64,000 bases of DNA from Streptomyces sp. CG1 (lineage in GTDB: Bacteria; Actinomycetota; Actinomycetes; Streptomycetales; Streptomycetaceae). Positions 15,865 to 24,850 of the stretch are shown here, one piece after another; the first letter of the stretch is position 1; each line of letters opens with the position of its first letter. A program made the translations under genes and the position numbers. The stretch is from the NCBI RefSeq assembly GCF_041080625.1, contig NZ_CP163518.1, forward strand, positions 1,674,001 through 1,738,000, read 5' to 3'. Under the pieces are notes generated by a model that made no database searches, was not told where the DNA came from, and saw nothing but the letters and a program-made list of their open reading frames with translations.

Positions 15865-18209
15865 CCGGGCTTCCCCGCCCGCGACCCGGGCTTCCCCGGT
15901 TCCGGTCGCTGTCCCGGCAGCTGCGGGCGCAGTCGGTTCAGCAGGCGGGCGCGTTCCCGGGCGAAGGCCGGGTCGGCCTGGTAGTCGGAGTGGCCGAGGA
16001 TGGGCGCGGGGAGGGGGTGCGCCGGTGTGCGGCCGTAGGCGAGCGGGTCGCGCAGGGGGGTGTGGTCGACCTCGGGGGTGGTGTCGTCGGGGACGCGGAC
16101 GGGGCCGCCGATGGGGTCGGTGAGGCGGTAGAGGTTGCCCCAGCAGGCGACGTCGTGGTGCAGGGCGGCGAGCGCCGGCGGTCCGAAGTGGGCCGGGAAC
16201 CAGCGGGCGTACAGGCGCTCCAGCGGGGAGCCGTAGGTGAGCAGTGCGATCCGGCCGCGGACGGACGGAGACAGCTGCCAGGCGGCCGCCGCGGCGAGGA
16301 CGCTGCCCTGGGAGTGGCCGGACAGGACGAGGCGGCCCCCGGTGCGCTGGGTCCAGGTGGCCATGCGCCAGGTCAGGTCCGGCACGGCGCGCTCGGCGTA
16401 GCAGGGCGGTGCGAAGGGGTGCGCGGCGCGCGGCCAGAAGGTGCCGACATCCCAGAGGATGCCGATCGTGCGGCGTGCCGAGGCGTCCTTGTAGGCGCGC
16501 CGGCCCCAGGTCACGAAGAGTATGAAGCCGAGGCCGACCAGCCAGGAGCCCAGCGCCTGCGAGGTCTCGGCGACGGCCTGTACGGCGTCGTAGGTGCGGC
16601 GCGCGGCTGCGTCGGGTGTCTTCCCGGTGACCAGGGCGCCGGCCAGCGCGACGGCTCCGAGCGCCAGAGTGGTGGCGGTGAGCACGGCGACGACGAGGGG
16701 TGCCCGGTCGGTGAGGGTGGCCAGCGCGCGGACCTGGGCGATGGCACGGGTACGGGCGGGGTCCTCGGGCTCGCCGGGATGCTCGTGGCGGACCTGGTCG
16801 CGTTCGGCGCGCGCCAGCCGGGCGGTGCGCATCCCGAGCCCCACGGCGAGGACCAGCAGGGCCGCGAGAACCGGCGGGATCGTGGACGCCTGCCAGGTCA
16901 GCAGGACGGGCGGACCCGGCAGCAGGGCGTGGGTGCCGTCCAGCCAGTCGGCGACGCGCTGGGCGACCCCGCCGGACATCACGCCGCCCAGCGCGCAGGC
17001 GAGCAGCGCGACGGCCGGTCCGCTGAGGCCGCGCATCCCGGTGCGCGGATCAGGGCTGCGGCGGTAGAGGTCCCGGGCCACCACGGCGAGCGCTACGACC
17101 AGCAGCCCCTGGGCCAGCATGAGGGCGCCGAAGGCCGGGTCGCCCGCCAGCCGCCCGGTGGACCGCCAGCCGGGCCGGGCCCAGCCGGCGTAGACCATGG
17201 TGAGCAGCAACACTGCGAGCGCGCCGAGCGGGAGGCCGCGTACGAGATGCCGGTCGAGCTGCTGGTCGAGCTCGTTCTCGCTGCGGCCGCGGCGGCAGAC
17301 CACGGCCACCGCTGCCGCCGCGCAGACGAGCAGGGCTGCGGTGAGCAGCCAGCTCAGGACGTTCAGGGCGGCGGGGCCGCCGTGCCGGTGGTCGAAGCGG
17401 GCCGCCGGAGTCGCCACGGCGGCGGCGACGGTCAGCAGGGCCGCGGCGGTGTGCGCGGCGCGCAGCCGGGCCACGATGCGGCGCCCGTACCAGAAGCCGG
17501 GCAGGGCCAGTGCGCTGCCGTCGGTGTCCGGTTCGAGGTCGTGGGACATCGGCCGGTGGGACTCGTACGCGCTCCAGGTGCGGTGCGACAGGTACCAGAG
17601 CAGGCAGGTCAGCGCGGTCGGCACCAGTGCGGCGAGGGCGAGCCGGCGCCCGGGCAGGCTCCACCAGCTGTCGTGCCCGCCGGGGGCGACGGACGCGTGC
17701 GGGGCGAGGAAGGCCAGCCAGGAGTGACGGCGGGTGCAGGCGTGGACGCCGGCGCACTGCCAGGCGACCAGGTCCAGGGCCACCTCGCAGGCGGCGGCCA
17801 CCAGCAGCACGGTCAGGGTGAGGGCGGCCAGCCGTACGAGGAGGCCGTACAGGCGGACGGCGCGGTGCCGGCCGGGGGCGGCGGGGCGCATCCAGTGGGC
17901 GAGGTTGACCACCATGAACGGCAGCAGCACCAGCCATAGGGCGCGGCTGCTGTCGCCGGAGGTGAGGTTGCACCAGACGTACGCCTCCTGGACGGGCTCG
18001 TCCCGCGCGCCTTCCCCGGCCCCGGCGTCCTCGGCGCGCCGGTAGACCGCGGCCGTGTCGTCACCGGTGACCCGGACGGTACGGGGATCGCCGAGCATCT
18101 TCTCGGGCGTGGTCCCGCCCACCCCGTGCACCAGCAACTCCAGCTCGGGCTCCCGCCCGGCAACGTTGTCGGCCTGTTGTCCGGCAGGGCGTTCCTGCGC
18201 GCGGTTCAC
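15861..18209 (-). CDS. Polytopic membrane protein with C-terminal serine-hydrolase (lipase-like) signature
   Basis: A 782-residue protein. It opens with LLVHGVGGTTPEKMLG, a hydrolase-type strand and oxyanion-loop motif, then has about ten transmembrane segments between residues 90 and 570. A cytosolic tail contains LVLSGHSQGSVLAAAAAW near residue 630, the nucleophile elbow GxSxG, then YGSPLERLY and a histidine-bearing end. The two halves of an alpha/beta hydrolase therefore seem split by the membrane domain. This family is widespread in Streptomyces but uncharacterised to my knowledge. It overlaps the convergent VOC gene by four bases. Start ATG at 18209. Confidence 0.75.
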   Translation of the reverse strand: MNRAQERPAGQQADNVAGREPELELLVHGVGGTTPEKMLGDPRTVRVTGDDTAAVYRRAEDAGAGEGARDEPVQEAYVWCNLTSGDSSRALWLVLLPFMVVNLAHWMRPAAPGRHRAVRLYGLLVRLAALTLTVLLVAAACEVALDLVAWQCAGVHACTRRHSWLAFLAPHASVAPGGHDSWWSLPGRRLALAALVPTALTCLLWYLSHRTWSAYESHRPMSHDLEPDTDGSALALPGFWYGRRIVARLRAAHTAAALLTVAAAVATPAARFDHRHGGPAALNVLSWLLTAALLVCAAAAVAVVCRRGRSENELDQQLDRHLVRGLPLGALAVLLLTMVYAGWARPGWRSTGRLAGDPAFGALMLAQGLLVVALAVVARDLYRRSPDPRTGMRGLSGPAVALLACALGGVMSGGVAQRVADWLDGTHALLPGPPVLLTWQASTIPPVLAALLVLAVGLGMRTARLARAERDQVRHEHPGEPEDPARTRAIAQVRALATLTDRAPLVVAVLTATTLALGAVALAGALVTGKTPDAAARRTYDAVQAVAETSQALGSWLVGLGFILFVTWGRRAYKDASARRTIGILWDVGTFWPRAAHPFAPPCYAERAVPDLTWRMATWTQRTGGRLVLSGHSQGSVLAAAAAWQLSPSVRGRIALLTYGSPLERLYARWFPAHFGPPALAALHHDVACWGNLYRLTDPIGGPVRVPDDTTPEVDHTPLRDPLAYGRTPAHPLPAPILGHSDYQADPAFARERARLLNRLRPQLPGQRPEPGKPGSRAGKPG

Positions 18210-18498
18210 TGATCTCGCACCCCCGAGTGGCGCCGACGGCGTGTGCCGATGCGGGCTTCAGGCTCTCAGCTCCGGTGGGCATGTACACCTCTCGTCACGG
18301 AATCTCCCCGATCCGTGTGACGGCGGCCGGGACGGCGGGGGCGGGGGTGGCATGTGCGCGTCGTGACAGGTGGTGGCGCAACCCCTGCCGACCCGTGAAA
18401 GGATGGGACGCCCGCACATCTCCGGACGGACAGTACCTCCTGGTCGGAGGCGGTGCGCGGAGTGTCGGACGGATGACGGCGAAAGGACCGGAGCGTAC
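18210..18498. other. Divergent intergenic region with imperfect inverted repeat
   Basis: The 289 bases between the hydrolase and the DeoR gene contain an imperfect inverted repeat, CGTCACGG at 18293-18300 and CCGTGTGACG at 18313-18322. It could be an operator for the DeoR regulator or a hairpin. No coding frame seen. Confidence 0.4.
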
Positions 18499-19329
18499 GT
18501 GAGCGAGAATCAGAACCTCCTCGCGGAGCAGCGTCGCGCCCTGATCCTGGACGAGGTCCGGCGCCGGGGCGGGGTGCGCGTCAACGAACTGACCCGCAAG
18601 CTCGGCGTGTCGGACATGACGGTACGCCGTGACCTGGACGCCCTCGCCCGCCAGGGCGTGCTGGAGAAGGTGCACGGCGGTGCGGTGCCCGTGGTCGAGG
18701 CCAGCACCCATGAGCCGGGCTTCGAGGCCAAGTCGGGTCTGGAGCTGACGGCCAAGGAGGACATCGCCCGGGCCGCCGCCCGGCTGGTCACCCCGGGCAC
18801 GGCGATCGCCCTGTCCGGCGGTACGACGACGTACGCGCTCGCGCAGCATCTGCTGGAGGTGCCCGACCTGACCGTCGTGACGAACTCGGTGCGGGTCGCG
18901 GACGTGTTCCACGCGGCGCAGCGCACCTCGGGCCAGCGGCAGGGCGCGGCCACGGTGGTGCTGACCGGTGGGGTGCGCACCCCGTCGGACTCGCTGGTGG
19001 GGCCGGTGGCCGACCAGGCGATCGCCGCCCTCCACTTCGATCTGCTGTTCCTCGGGGTGCACGGCATATCGGTCGAGGCCGGCCTGTCCACGCCGAACCT
19101 CGCGGAGGCGGAGACGAACCGGCGGCTGGTGCACTCCGCGCGCCGGGTCGTCGTGGTCGCCGACCACACCAAGTGGGGCACGGTGGGCCTGAGTTCGTTC
19201 GCGACGCTGGAGCAGGTGGACACGCTCGTCACCGACGCGGGTCTGCCGGCCGAGGCGCGTGCGGAGATCTCGGAGCATCTGCGTGTCGTGGTGGCGGGCG
19301 AGCCCGGGGAAGACGACACAGACATCTGA
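18499..19329 (+). CDS. DeoR/GlpR-family transcriptional regulator
   Basis: A 276-residue regulator with the DeoR N-terminal helix-turn-helix (RRALILDEVRRRGGVRVNEL, LGVSDMTVRRDLDALARQG, residues about 10-60) and the sugar-phosphate-binding DeoRC domain (ALSGGTTTYALA, VVTNSVRVADV, TGGVRTPSDSLVGP, FLGVHGIS, VVVVADHTKWG). The family binds phosphorylated sugars and represses catabolic operons. GTG at 18499 is chosen because the HTH begins immediately after. Nearby genes do not encode sugar enzymes, so the regulon must lie elsewhere or include unknown genes. Confidence 0.9.
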   Translation: MSENQNLLAEQRRALILDEVRRRGGVRVNELTRKLGVSDMTVRRDLDALARQGVLEKVHGGAVPVVEASTHEPGFEAKSGLELTAKEDIARAAARLVTPGTAIALSGGTTTYALAQHLLEVPDLTVVTNSVRVADVFHAAQRTSGQRQGAATVVLTGGVRTPSDSLVGPVADQAIAALHFDLLFLGVHGISVEAGLSTPNLAEAETNRRLVHSARRVVVVADHTKWGTVGLSSFATLEQVDTLVTDAGLPAEARAEISEHLRVVVAGEPGEDDTDI

Positions 19330-19397
19330 GGGCCCGTCAGCTATGGTGGGCCGCCCGGTCGACCGCCCTGCGGGAGGGGCACAAGGGGGTTACGTCC

Positions 19398-19871
19398 ATG
19401 GCTCGTCGTCTGCGCCCGGTGGACCTCGACTTCGTCGGGGCCGCGCCCGTCCGTCTGGTCTTCGCGCGGAACATGTCCGCGTCCCCCGAGCAGGTCTTCC
19501 ACGCGCTCGCGGAGGACGTGCCCGGCCTGCCGCAGTGGTTCTCGGCGGTGACGCTCGCCCGGGCCACCGACGGCGGCGCCGGGCGTGAGATCCGGCTCAG
19601 GGGCGGGACACGGTTCACGGAGACGATCCTCGTGGCCAAGGAGCCCGAGGTGTACGCCTACCGCGTCGACACCACCAACGCGCCGGGCGTCCGTGCCCTG
19701 GCCGAGGAGTGGCGCCTCACCCCTCGCGGCACCGGCACACTCGTGCAGTGGACCTTCGCCGCCGACGGGGCGGCGCCGTTCCGGTTCGTCCTCCGGCTGG
19801 CCCGGGCGGGCCTGGGGCGCGCCTTCCGTGACGCCGTGACGGCCTTGGACCGGCGCCTGGCGAAACCGTGA
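19398..19871 (+). CDS. SRPBCC-fold (START/polyketide cyclase-like) protein
   Basis: A 157-residue protein with the SRPBCC pattern: FARNMSASPEQVFHALAED, LPQWFSAVTLARATDG, YAYRVDTTNAPGVRALAEEWRL and the amphipathic C-terminal helix RAFRDAVTALDRRL. The fold encloses a hydrophobic pocket for lipids or aromatics. The ATG at 19398 lies 15 bases after AAGGGGGTT. It follows the DeoR gene by 68 bases in the same direction. Ligand unknown. Confidence 0.8.
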   Translation: MARRLRPVDLDFVGAAPVRLVFARNMSASPEQVFHALAEDVPGLPQWFSAVTLARATDGGAGREIRLRGGTRFTETILVAKEPEVYAYRVDTTNAPGVRALAEEWRLTPRGTGTLVQWTFAADGAAPFRFVLRLARAGLGRAFRDAVTALDRRLAKP

Positions 19872-19885
19872 TCAGGAAGCAGTGA

Positions 19886-20677
19886 TCAGTAGGCGCTGCG
19901 GCCGTGGTGTGCCTCGGTCACGACCGCGGCCATCAGTTCCGCGTCCAGCGCGGAGACGTCGGCCAGACGCGAGGCCGAGGACAGCGAGTTGAGCAGTGTC
20001 TTGGTGACGCGCAGGGCGGACTGGGGACGGCGGACGATGGGCCTGGCCCAGGCGGCGACGGCCGCGTCCAGCTCCTGAGCGGGGACGACCCGCTGCAGGA
20101 TGGACAGGGACTGGGCTTCCGCCGCGGTGACGGCCCGGCCGGTGAGGACGATCTCGCGGACGTGGGCGGCGCCGACCTCGCTGATGAGGCGGGGCAGCAG
20201 ACCGCCCCACGCGGTGGGCAGCCCGAGCGCGAGTTCGGGGAGCCGGAAGGTCGCGTCCTCGGAGCCGACCCGCAGATCGCAGGCGAGCGCCAGGGCGAAG
20301 CCCGCCCCTATCGCCTTGCCGTGGACGCGGGCGATGGTGACGGCCGGGTTCGTGGTCAGGGCGTCGCAGACGCGCCGCGCCTTGATCCCCGTCATACGGA
20401 TGTCACTGCCCAGGGGGTCGTGGGCGAGTTGCCTGGTGAACTCGCTGCGGTCCCCGCCGAGGCAGAAGTCGTCGCCGCTCCCGGCGAGCACCAGCACCCG
20501 GACCGCCGGGTCCTGGTCCTGGAGGACCGCCAGAAGGTCGTCCAGCAGGTCATCGGTGACCGCGTTGCCCTGCTCGGGGTTGTTCAGCTCGATGGTGAGA
20601 ACGGGGCCCTCCCGGTGGGTCCGCAGGGTCCGCCGTACGGCGCCGGCCGGGAGGGTCGTCAGGGGGAGGGCAGTCAT
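19886..20677 (-). CDS. Enoyl-CoA hydratase/isomerase family protein
   Basis: A 263-residue crotonase-fold protein. It shows LTIELNNPEQGNAVTDDLL, the first oxyanion-hole region VLVLAGSGDDFCLGGD, and the second, KAIGAGFALALACDLRVGSEDATFRLPELALGLPTAWGG. The second catalytic glutamate position is occupied in LPELALGLP. Its ATG overlaps the stop of the P450 in ATGA (20674-20677), so the two are translationally coupled. That suggests the pair acts on one substrate, for example a CoA thioester oxidised by the P450 and then hydrated or isomerised. Confidence 0.87.
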   Translation of the reverse strand: MTALPLTTLPAGAVRRTLRTHREGPVLTIELNNPEQGNAVTDDLLDDLLAVLQDQDPAVRVLVLAGSGDDFCLGGDRSEFTRQLAHDPLGSDIRMTGIKARRVCDALTTNPAVTIARVHGKAIGAGFALALACDLRVGSEDATFRLPELALGLPTAWGGLLPRLISEVGAAHVREIVLTGRAVTAAEAQSLSILQRVVPAQELDAAVAAWARPIVRRPQSALRVTKTLLNSLSSASRLADVSALDAELMAAVVTEAHHGRSAY

Positions 20678-21936
20678 GTCGTCACTTTCAGGGAAGTTAT
20701 GCGCCGGAAGACCATCCGGTTCGCGTAGGTCGGGCCCGCGGACGGCCGCAGGGTGGGGAACCGTTCCAGCAGCTGGGTGAGCAGAAGGCTCGCCTCCAGG
20801 CGGGCCAGGGCCGTGCCGAGGCAGTAGTGGGCGCCGCCGCCGAAGGTGAGGTGGCCGCCCTTGCGGTGGATGTCGAAGACGTGGGGGTCCGGGTTGCGGC
20901 GCGGGTCGTGGTTGGCGGCGCCGTAGAGGACGTGGACGGTGGTGTCCTTGGCGATGGGTACGCCGGCCAGGACGGTGTTGTCCGCTGCGAAGCGGGAGTT
21001 GAGGTGGATCGGCGGGTCGTAACGCAGCGCCTCGTCGATCGCGTCGTCGATGCCCTCGGGGTACCGGCGGAGCCGGTCGGCCCGGGCGGGGTCCTGGGTC
21101 AGGAACCACACGGCGTTGGTCAGCAGGGTCGCCGTGGTCTCCAGGGAGGCGATGGTGACGAACATCGTCAGGTCGTAGAGCATCTTGTCCGCCGCCGCCC
21201 GGTCATCGGGGTACTGGGCGTCCCAGTAACGGATCCAGCCGGTGAGGACGTCGTCGCCGGGGTGGGCGCGGCGGTGGGCGACGAGGCCGGTGAAGAAGTC
21301 CTTCATCTCCCGGGTGGCCTGGGCCGAGACGGCCAGTTCGCTCCTGGTGGGGATGAGTTCCTGGGCGTGGACCTGACGGTGGGTGAAGTCGAGGATGCGG
21401 GGGTAGTGCTCGGCCGGGATGGCGAGCCACTGGCCGACGGTGTGGATGGGCAGCTGGTCGCCGACCGTGGTGGCGAAGTCGGCCTCGCCGTGGGTGCGCA
21501 GCGCTAAGTCGAGGCGGTCCAGGAGCCGGGTGACGTGGTCCTCGATCCGAGGCCGCATGGCCTCCAGGGTGCCGCGGTCGAAGAGGTTGCCGAGGGCGCG
21601 GCGCCGGAAGGTGTGCTCGGGCGGGTTGAGGCGGGAGAGCGTCCGCGTCATCTCCCGGGTCGCCGGGTCCCGCCAGCGGGCCGCGTCGGGCCGGCGTTCC
21701 TGCCAGGCGAAGTCCGGTACGAGCCAGTCCCGGCCGCGCAGGATCTGGCTGCAGGTATCGAACCCGGTCACGAAGTACCCGCCCCAGGGAGCGGGCACCA
21801 CCTCACCCAGTGCGCGCAGTTCGTCCCAGACGGGGAGGGGGTTGGCCTGTCCTTCGGCGGAACGGAGGCGACGAAGGAGGGGGATGACGGCTCGGCGGTC
21901 GGTGGTGGTACCGCGTATGTCGCCAACGGCGGTCAC
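20674..21936 (-). CDS. Cytochrome P450
   Basis: A 420-residue soluble bacterial P450. The heme-binding segment is LTFGGGAHYCLG with the cysteine ligand at residue 372. The K-helix ExxR is intact (Glu302-Ala-Leu-Arg305 in EALRYDPP), and the I-helix reads TIASLETTATLL, an acid-alcohol variant of AGxET. It begins 164 bases downstream of the conservon P450 and is coupled to an enoyl-CoA hydratase. Unlike the conservon P450 it has all catalytic hallmarks. Substrate unknown; no ferredoxin gene is adjacent. Confidence 0.92.
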   Translation of the reverse strand: MTAVGDIRGTTTDRRAVIPLLRRLRSAEGQANPLPVWDELRALGEVVPAPWGGYFVTGFDTCSQILRGRDWLVPDFAWQERRPDAARWRDPATREMTRTLSRLNPPEHTFRRRALGNLFDRGTLEAMRPRIEDHVTRLLDRLDLALRTHGEADFATTVGDQLPIHTVGQWLAIPAEHYPRILDFTHRQVHAQELIPTRSELAVSAQATREMKDFFTGLVAHRRAHPGDDVLTGWIRYWDAQYPDDRAAADKMLYDLTMFVTIASLETTATLLTNAVWFLTQDPARADRLRRYPEGIDDAIDEALRYDPPIHLNSRFAADNTVLAGVPIAKDTTVHVLYGAANHDPRRNPDPHVFDIHRKGGHLTFGGGAHYCLGTALARLEASLLLTQLLERFPTLRPSAGPTYANRMVFRRITSLKVTT

Positions 21937-22029
21937 GCGAAGCTCCTCTGTGGCTGGGCGCTACCGAATTACCGCCGGAACCTACCCTTCCCCTCTCCCT
22001 GATCATGCGCCCGTCAGTGTTGCTCCCGT

Positions 22030-22095
22030 CACATGCCGCACACCAGTCGCGGAAGAAGTCCACACATGCCGCACATCCGTCCCAGAAGGACCGAG
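22030..22095. repeat. 33-bp imperfect direct repeat
   Basis: CACATGCCGCACA occurs at 22030-22042 and again at 22063-22075, and each copy is followed by a similar stretch ending GAAG. It lies between the two P450 genes, ahead of the second, and could hold a repeated regulatory site. Confidence 0.6.
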
Positions 22096-22100
22096 CGGCA

Positions 22101-23450
22101 TCAGACCCGGAAGATGTCCAGGAACGTACTCCAGAAGCCCTTCTTTCTGGCCGGTTCCTGACGGGCGGCGGCCACCGGTGCCGTGCGGAGCGGCTGCTCC
22201 GCCGCGGTGGGGGCGGTACGGCCCTGCACTGCGGAGGCCATGCGGGTGGCCGGTGTCGGGCTGAAGGCCACGGGCAGCGCGACCAGCGCCCGGTGGAACG
22301 GGCCAGGGCGCCATTCCAGGTCCTTCTCGGGGACGGCCAGGGTCAGGTCGGGCAGGGCGTTGAGGAGCTTCTCGATCGCGGTGACGGCGATGACCTGCGC
22401 CGGGTCCTTGGCCGGGCACGCGTGCGGACCGGCTCCCCAGGCCAGGTGAGCGCCCTTGCTGTGCTTCCGGCGGGCCTCGGCCAGCGCGGGATCGCTGTTG
22501 GCCGCGGCGAAACCGATGACGACCGGTGTGCCCGCCTCGGCCACCACTCCCCCGAGGTCCACGTCCTGGACCGGATAGTGGGTGGCGTAGTTGGCGATCG
22601 GCGTCTGGTTCCACAGCACGTGATCGATCGCCTCCTCGATCAGCAGCCCGGAGTCGCGGCCGCTGGTGTCGGGGGACAGCAGCAGGAGCAGGGCGTTGCC
22701 GATCAGGTTGCGCTCGGGTTCCACGCCGGCGCCCATCAGCATGACCAGTTGGTCCTTGAGTTCCTCGTCGGTCAGACCCGCGGGGTGCTGGATCAGCCAG
22801 GAGGTCATGTCGTCGCCGGGCCGGCGGCGCTTGAGGGCGATCAACTCCATGAGGCAGGAGGTGAGTTCCTCGTTGGCGCGCAGGGCGTCCTTGCCGTCGA
22901 AGATCGCCGACATGGAGGTGGTCAGGGTGTCACCGATGTCCGCCGGGCAGCCGAAGAGCTTGTTGAACAGCAGCAGCGGCAGCAGTTTGGCGTAGTCGTT
23001 GAGGAGGTCGGCCCGGCCTCGCTCGCTGAACTGGTCGATGAGGTAGTCGGCGAGCGGCTCGACGTCGCGCCGTATTCGGGTGATGTTGAGCCGGGCCAGG
23101 CTGTCCGTGACGGCCTTGCGCAGCCGCAGGTGCACGGCGCCGTCGGTGAACAGGCAGTTGGGCCGGTACGCCATCATCGGCAGCACCGGGTGGTCCAGCC
23201 CGATCTGCCCTTCGTTCAAGGCCTTCCAGCGGCGGGCGTCCCGGGCGAAGAGCGTGGAGTTCTGTAGCACGCGCAGGGCCGTCTCATGGCCGACGACGAG
23301 GGTGGCGTCGATACCGGGGGCGAGTTCGACCGGTCCGGCCGGACCGTGGGCGCGCAGCCGGTCGTAGACCTGGTGGGGGTCGGCGGCGAACGCCGCGTCG
23401 TGCATGGGGCATCTGGCCGCGGCGGGGACGGGGGCTGACTGGCGGTCCAT
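22101..23450 (-). CDS. cvnE: Conservon cytochrome P450, CYP157-like (CvnE)
   Basis: A 449-residue P450-like protein with the heme segment LAWGAGPHACPAKD (Cys345). The K-helix reads EEAIDHVLW (residues 272-280), with no arginine where ExxR is expected; CYP157 proteins are known to have EQSLW-type sequences here. The I-helix reads GAGVEPERN, also without the usual threonine. It follows cvnD by 50 bases, as in other Streptomyces conservons with a fifth P450 gene. A long alanine-rich C-terminal tail ends KKGFWSTFLDIFRV, which may contact the membrane or another conservon protein. ATG at 23450 follows AGAAGGAAC. Confidence 0.9.
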   Translation of the reverse strand: MDRQSAPVPAAARCPMHDAAFAADPHQVYDRLRAHGPAGPVELAPGIDATLVVGHETALRVLQNSTLFARDARRWKALNEGQIGLDHPVLPMMAYRPNCLFTDGAVHLRLRKAVTDSLARLNITRIRRDVEPLADYLIDQFSERGRADLLNDYAKLLPLLLFNKLFGCPADIGDTLTTSMSAIFDGKDALRANEELTSCLMELIALKRRRPGDDMTSWLIQHPAGLTDEELKDQLVMLMGAGVEPERNLIGNALLLLLSPDTSGRDSGLLIEEAIDHVLWNQTPIANYATHYPVQDVDLGGVVAEAGTPVVIGFAAANSDPALAEARRKHSKGAHLAWGAGPHACPAKDPAQVIAVTAIEKLLNALPDLTLAVPEKDLEWRPGPFHRALVALPVAFSPTPATRMASAVQGRTAPTAAEQPLRTAPVAAARQEPARKKGFWSTFLDIFRV

Positions 23451-23500
23451 GGGGTTCCTTCTGCTGGCTCCGGGCCGATGGTCCGGCGGGGATGGGGGTG

Positions 23501-24103
23501 TCAGGCGGCTCGGGTGAGCAGATGACGCACGAGCTCGATCAGCGCGTGGGCGGAGGACTGCCGGTCGCGGGCGTCGCAGTAGACGACGGGGGTGTCCGGG
23601 AGCAGGTCGAGCGCCTCGCGCACCTCCGCCTCCTCGTACACCCTGCCCTGCGCGAAGCTGTTGACCGCGATGGCGTACTCGAGGCCGTACCGCTCGACGA
23701 GGTCGATGACGGGGAAGGTCTCCTCCAGCCGGGCGGGGTCGACCAGGAGGAGCGCGCCCAGTGCGCCGCGGGCCATGTCCTCCCACAGCTGCATGAAGCG
23801 CTGCTGTCCGGGGGTGCCGAACAGGTACAGCACGAGTTCGTCGCTGAGCGTCAGCCGGCCGAAGTCCAGGGCCACGGTGGTGGTGGTCTTGTCCGTCACG
23901 CCCCTGAGGTCGTCCACGTGGAGGGACGCCTGTGTCATCTTCTCCTCGGTCCGCAGCGGGGTGATCTCCGACAGCGAGCCGATGAAGGTCGTCTTGCCCA
24001 CCGCGAAGTGCCCGACGACGAGGATCTTGGCGGCGTTGGTCACCGCGCTGGAGACGTAGATGGATCCAGGGGCCGTCTCAGCCGATGAGGGATTGGAGTC
24101 CAT
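23501..24103 (-). CDS. cvnD: Conservon GTP-binding protein (CvnD)
   Basis: A 200-residue Ras-like small GTPase of the CvnD/MglA-like type. The P-loop is GHFAVGKTT (about residues 31-39), the switch region has TVALDFGRL, the G3 motif is FGTPGQQRF, and NSF occupies the place of the NKxD guanine motif (VNSFAQG). It would act with CvnA-C in a membrane-associated G-protein-like signalling complex. Its 5' end overlaps cvnC by 26 bases. The missing NKxD lysine/aspartate is usual in this family. Confidence 0.95.
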   Translation of the reverse strand: MDSNPSSAETAPGSIYVSSAVTNAAKILVVGHFAVGKTTFIGSLSEITPLRTEEKMTQASLHVDDLRGVTDKTTTTVALDFGRLTLSDELVLYLFGTPGQQRFMQLWEDMARGALGALLLVDPARLEETFPVIDLVERYGLEYAIAVNSFAQGRVYEEAEVREALDLLPDTPVVYCDARDRQSSAHALIELVRHLLTRAA

Positions 24104-24452
24104 TCAGAACCTTCTCGAGGGTCGCTCTGTCAACGTTCTGAGCCCGGGGTGGCTCGGCGCGGCGCAGGAGGTGGCCCTGCTCGAATAAGTCGGTCAGCAG
24201 CAGCCGGGCCACCCCCACCGGCAGTCCCACGTGGCCGGCCACTTCGGCGACCGACAGGTAGCCGCCCGCGATCAGCTTCCAGATCGCCATCACCTCGGGG
24301 CCGGCTCCCAGCGGCGGGGTCCGCTCGGGAGCCAGGGTGACGAGGGTGTGCAGCGCCAGGTCATCCGAGGCGGGCAGGCTCCGCCCGCCGGTGATGACGT
24401 AGGAGCGGACGAATGCGCTGGTGACGGATGCTTCCTCGCCGGGCCTCGTCAT
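24078..24452 (-). CDS. cvnC: Conservon DUF742 protein (CvnC)
   Basis: A 124-residue DUF742 protein with a winged-helix-like layout: VRSYVITGGRSLP, YLSVAEVAGHVGLPVGVARLLLTDL and LEKVLNGLQSLIG. The ATG at 24452 overlaps the cvnB stop in ATGA, and its end overlaps cvnD. DUF742 proteins are always found with roadblock and GTPase partners in conservons. The exact role is unknown; it may link the GTPase to the sensor. Confidence 0.95.
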   Translation of the reverse strand: MTRPGEEASVTSAFVRSYVITGGRSLPASDDLALHTLVTLAPERTPPLGAGPEVMAIWKLIAGGYLSVAEVAGHVGLPVGVARLLLTDLFEQGHLLRRAEPPRAQNVDRATLEKVLNGLQSLIG

Positions 24453-24850
24453 GCTCCGGCACCGCTGTCCGAACGCGGCGCCACGCTCATCGCCTTGCTC
24501 AGGCCCGCCACCGTCTTCTGCATCCGGAACGACATGGCCTCCATATCCACGTCCAGCGCGGCCGAGACAGCGAGATATGCGCCCTGACCTGCGGCGATCA
24601 GAAAGATCCAGCCGCCGTCGTACTCCAGCAGCGTCTGCTTCCAGATCCCGTGTCCCGCTCCCACGAACCCCGCGACGGCCCGGCTCAGCGACTGCATCGA
24701 ACTCATCGCTGCGGCGTTCGTCTCGGCGTCGTCCCGTGCGATGTCGTCGGAGCGCTGCAGCAGCAGGCCGTCGCCCGAGACGAGGACCGCGTGCCGGGCT
24801 CCGCGCACCTCCAGCACGTCGTTCAGCACCCAGGACAGGTCGATCTTCAC
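24449..24850 (-). CDS. cvnB: Conservon roadblock/LC7 protein (CvnB)
   Basis: A 133-residue roadblock/LC7 protein: VLNDVLEVRGARHAVLVSGDG, AAAMSSMQSLSRAVAG and ISKAMSVAPR-type C-terminus. Roadblock dimers regulate small GTPases. It starts with GTG at 24850, overlapping the cvnA stop in GTGA, and is coupled to cvnC. The order A-B-C-D and these overlaps are diagnostic of the conservon operon. Confidence 0.95.
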   Translation of the reverse strand: MKIDLSWVLNDVLEVRGARHAVLVSGDGLLLQRSDDIARDDAETNAAAMSSMQSLSRAVAGFVGAGHGIWKQTLLEYDGGWIFLIAAGQGAYLAVSAALDVDMEAMSFRMQKTVAGLSKAMSVAPRSDSGAGA

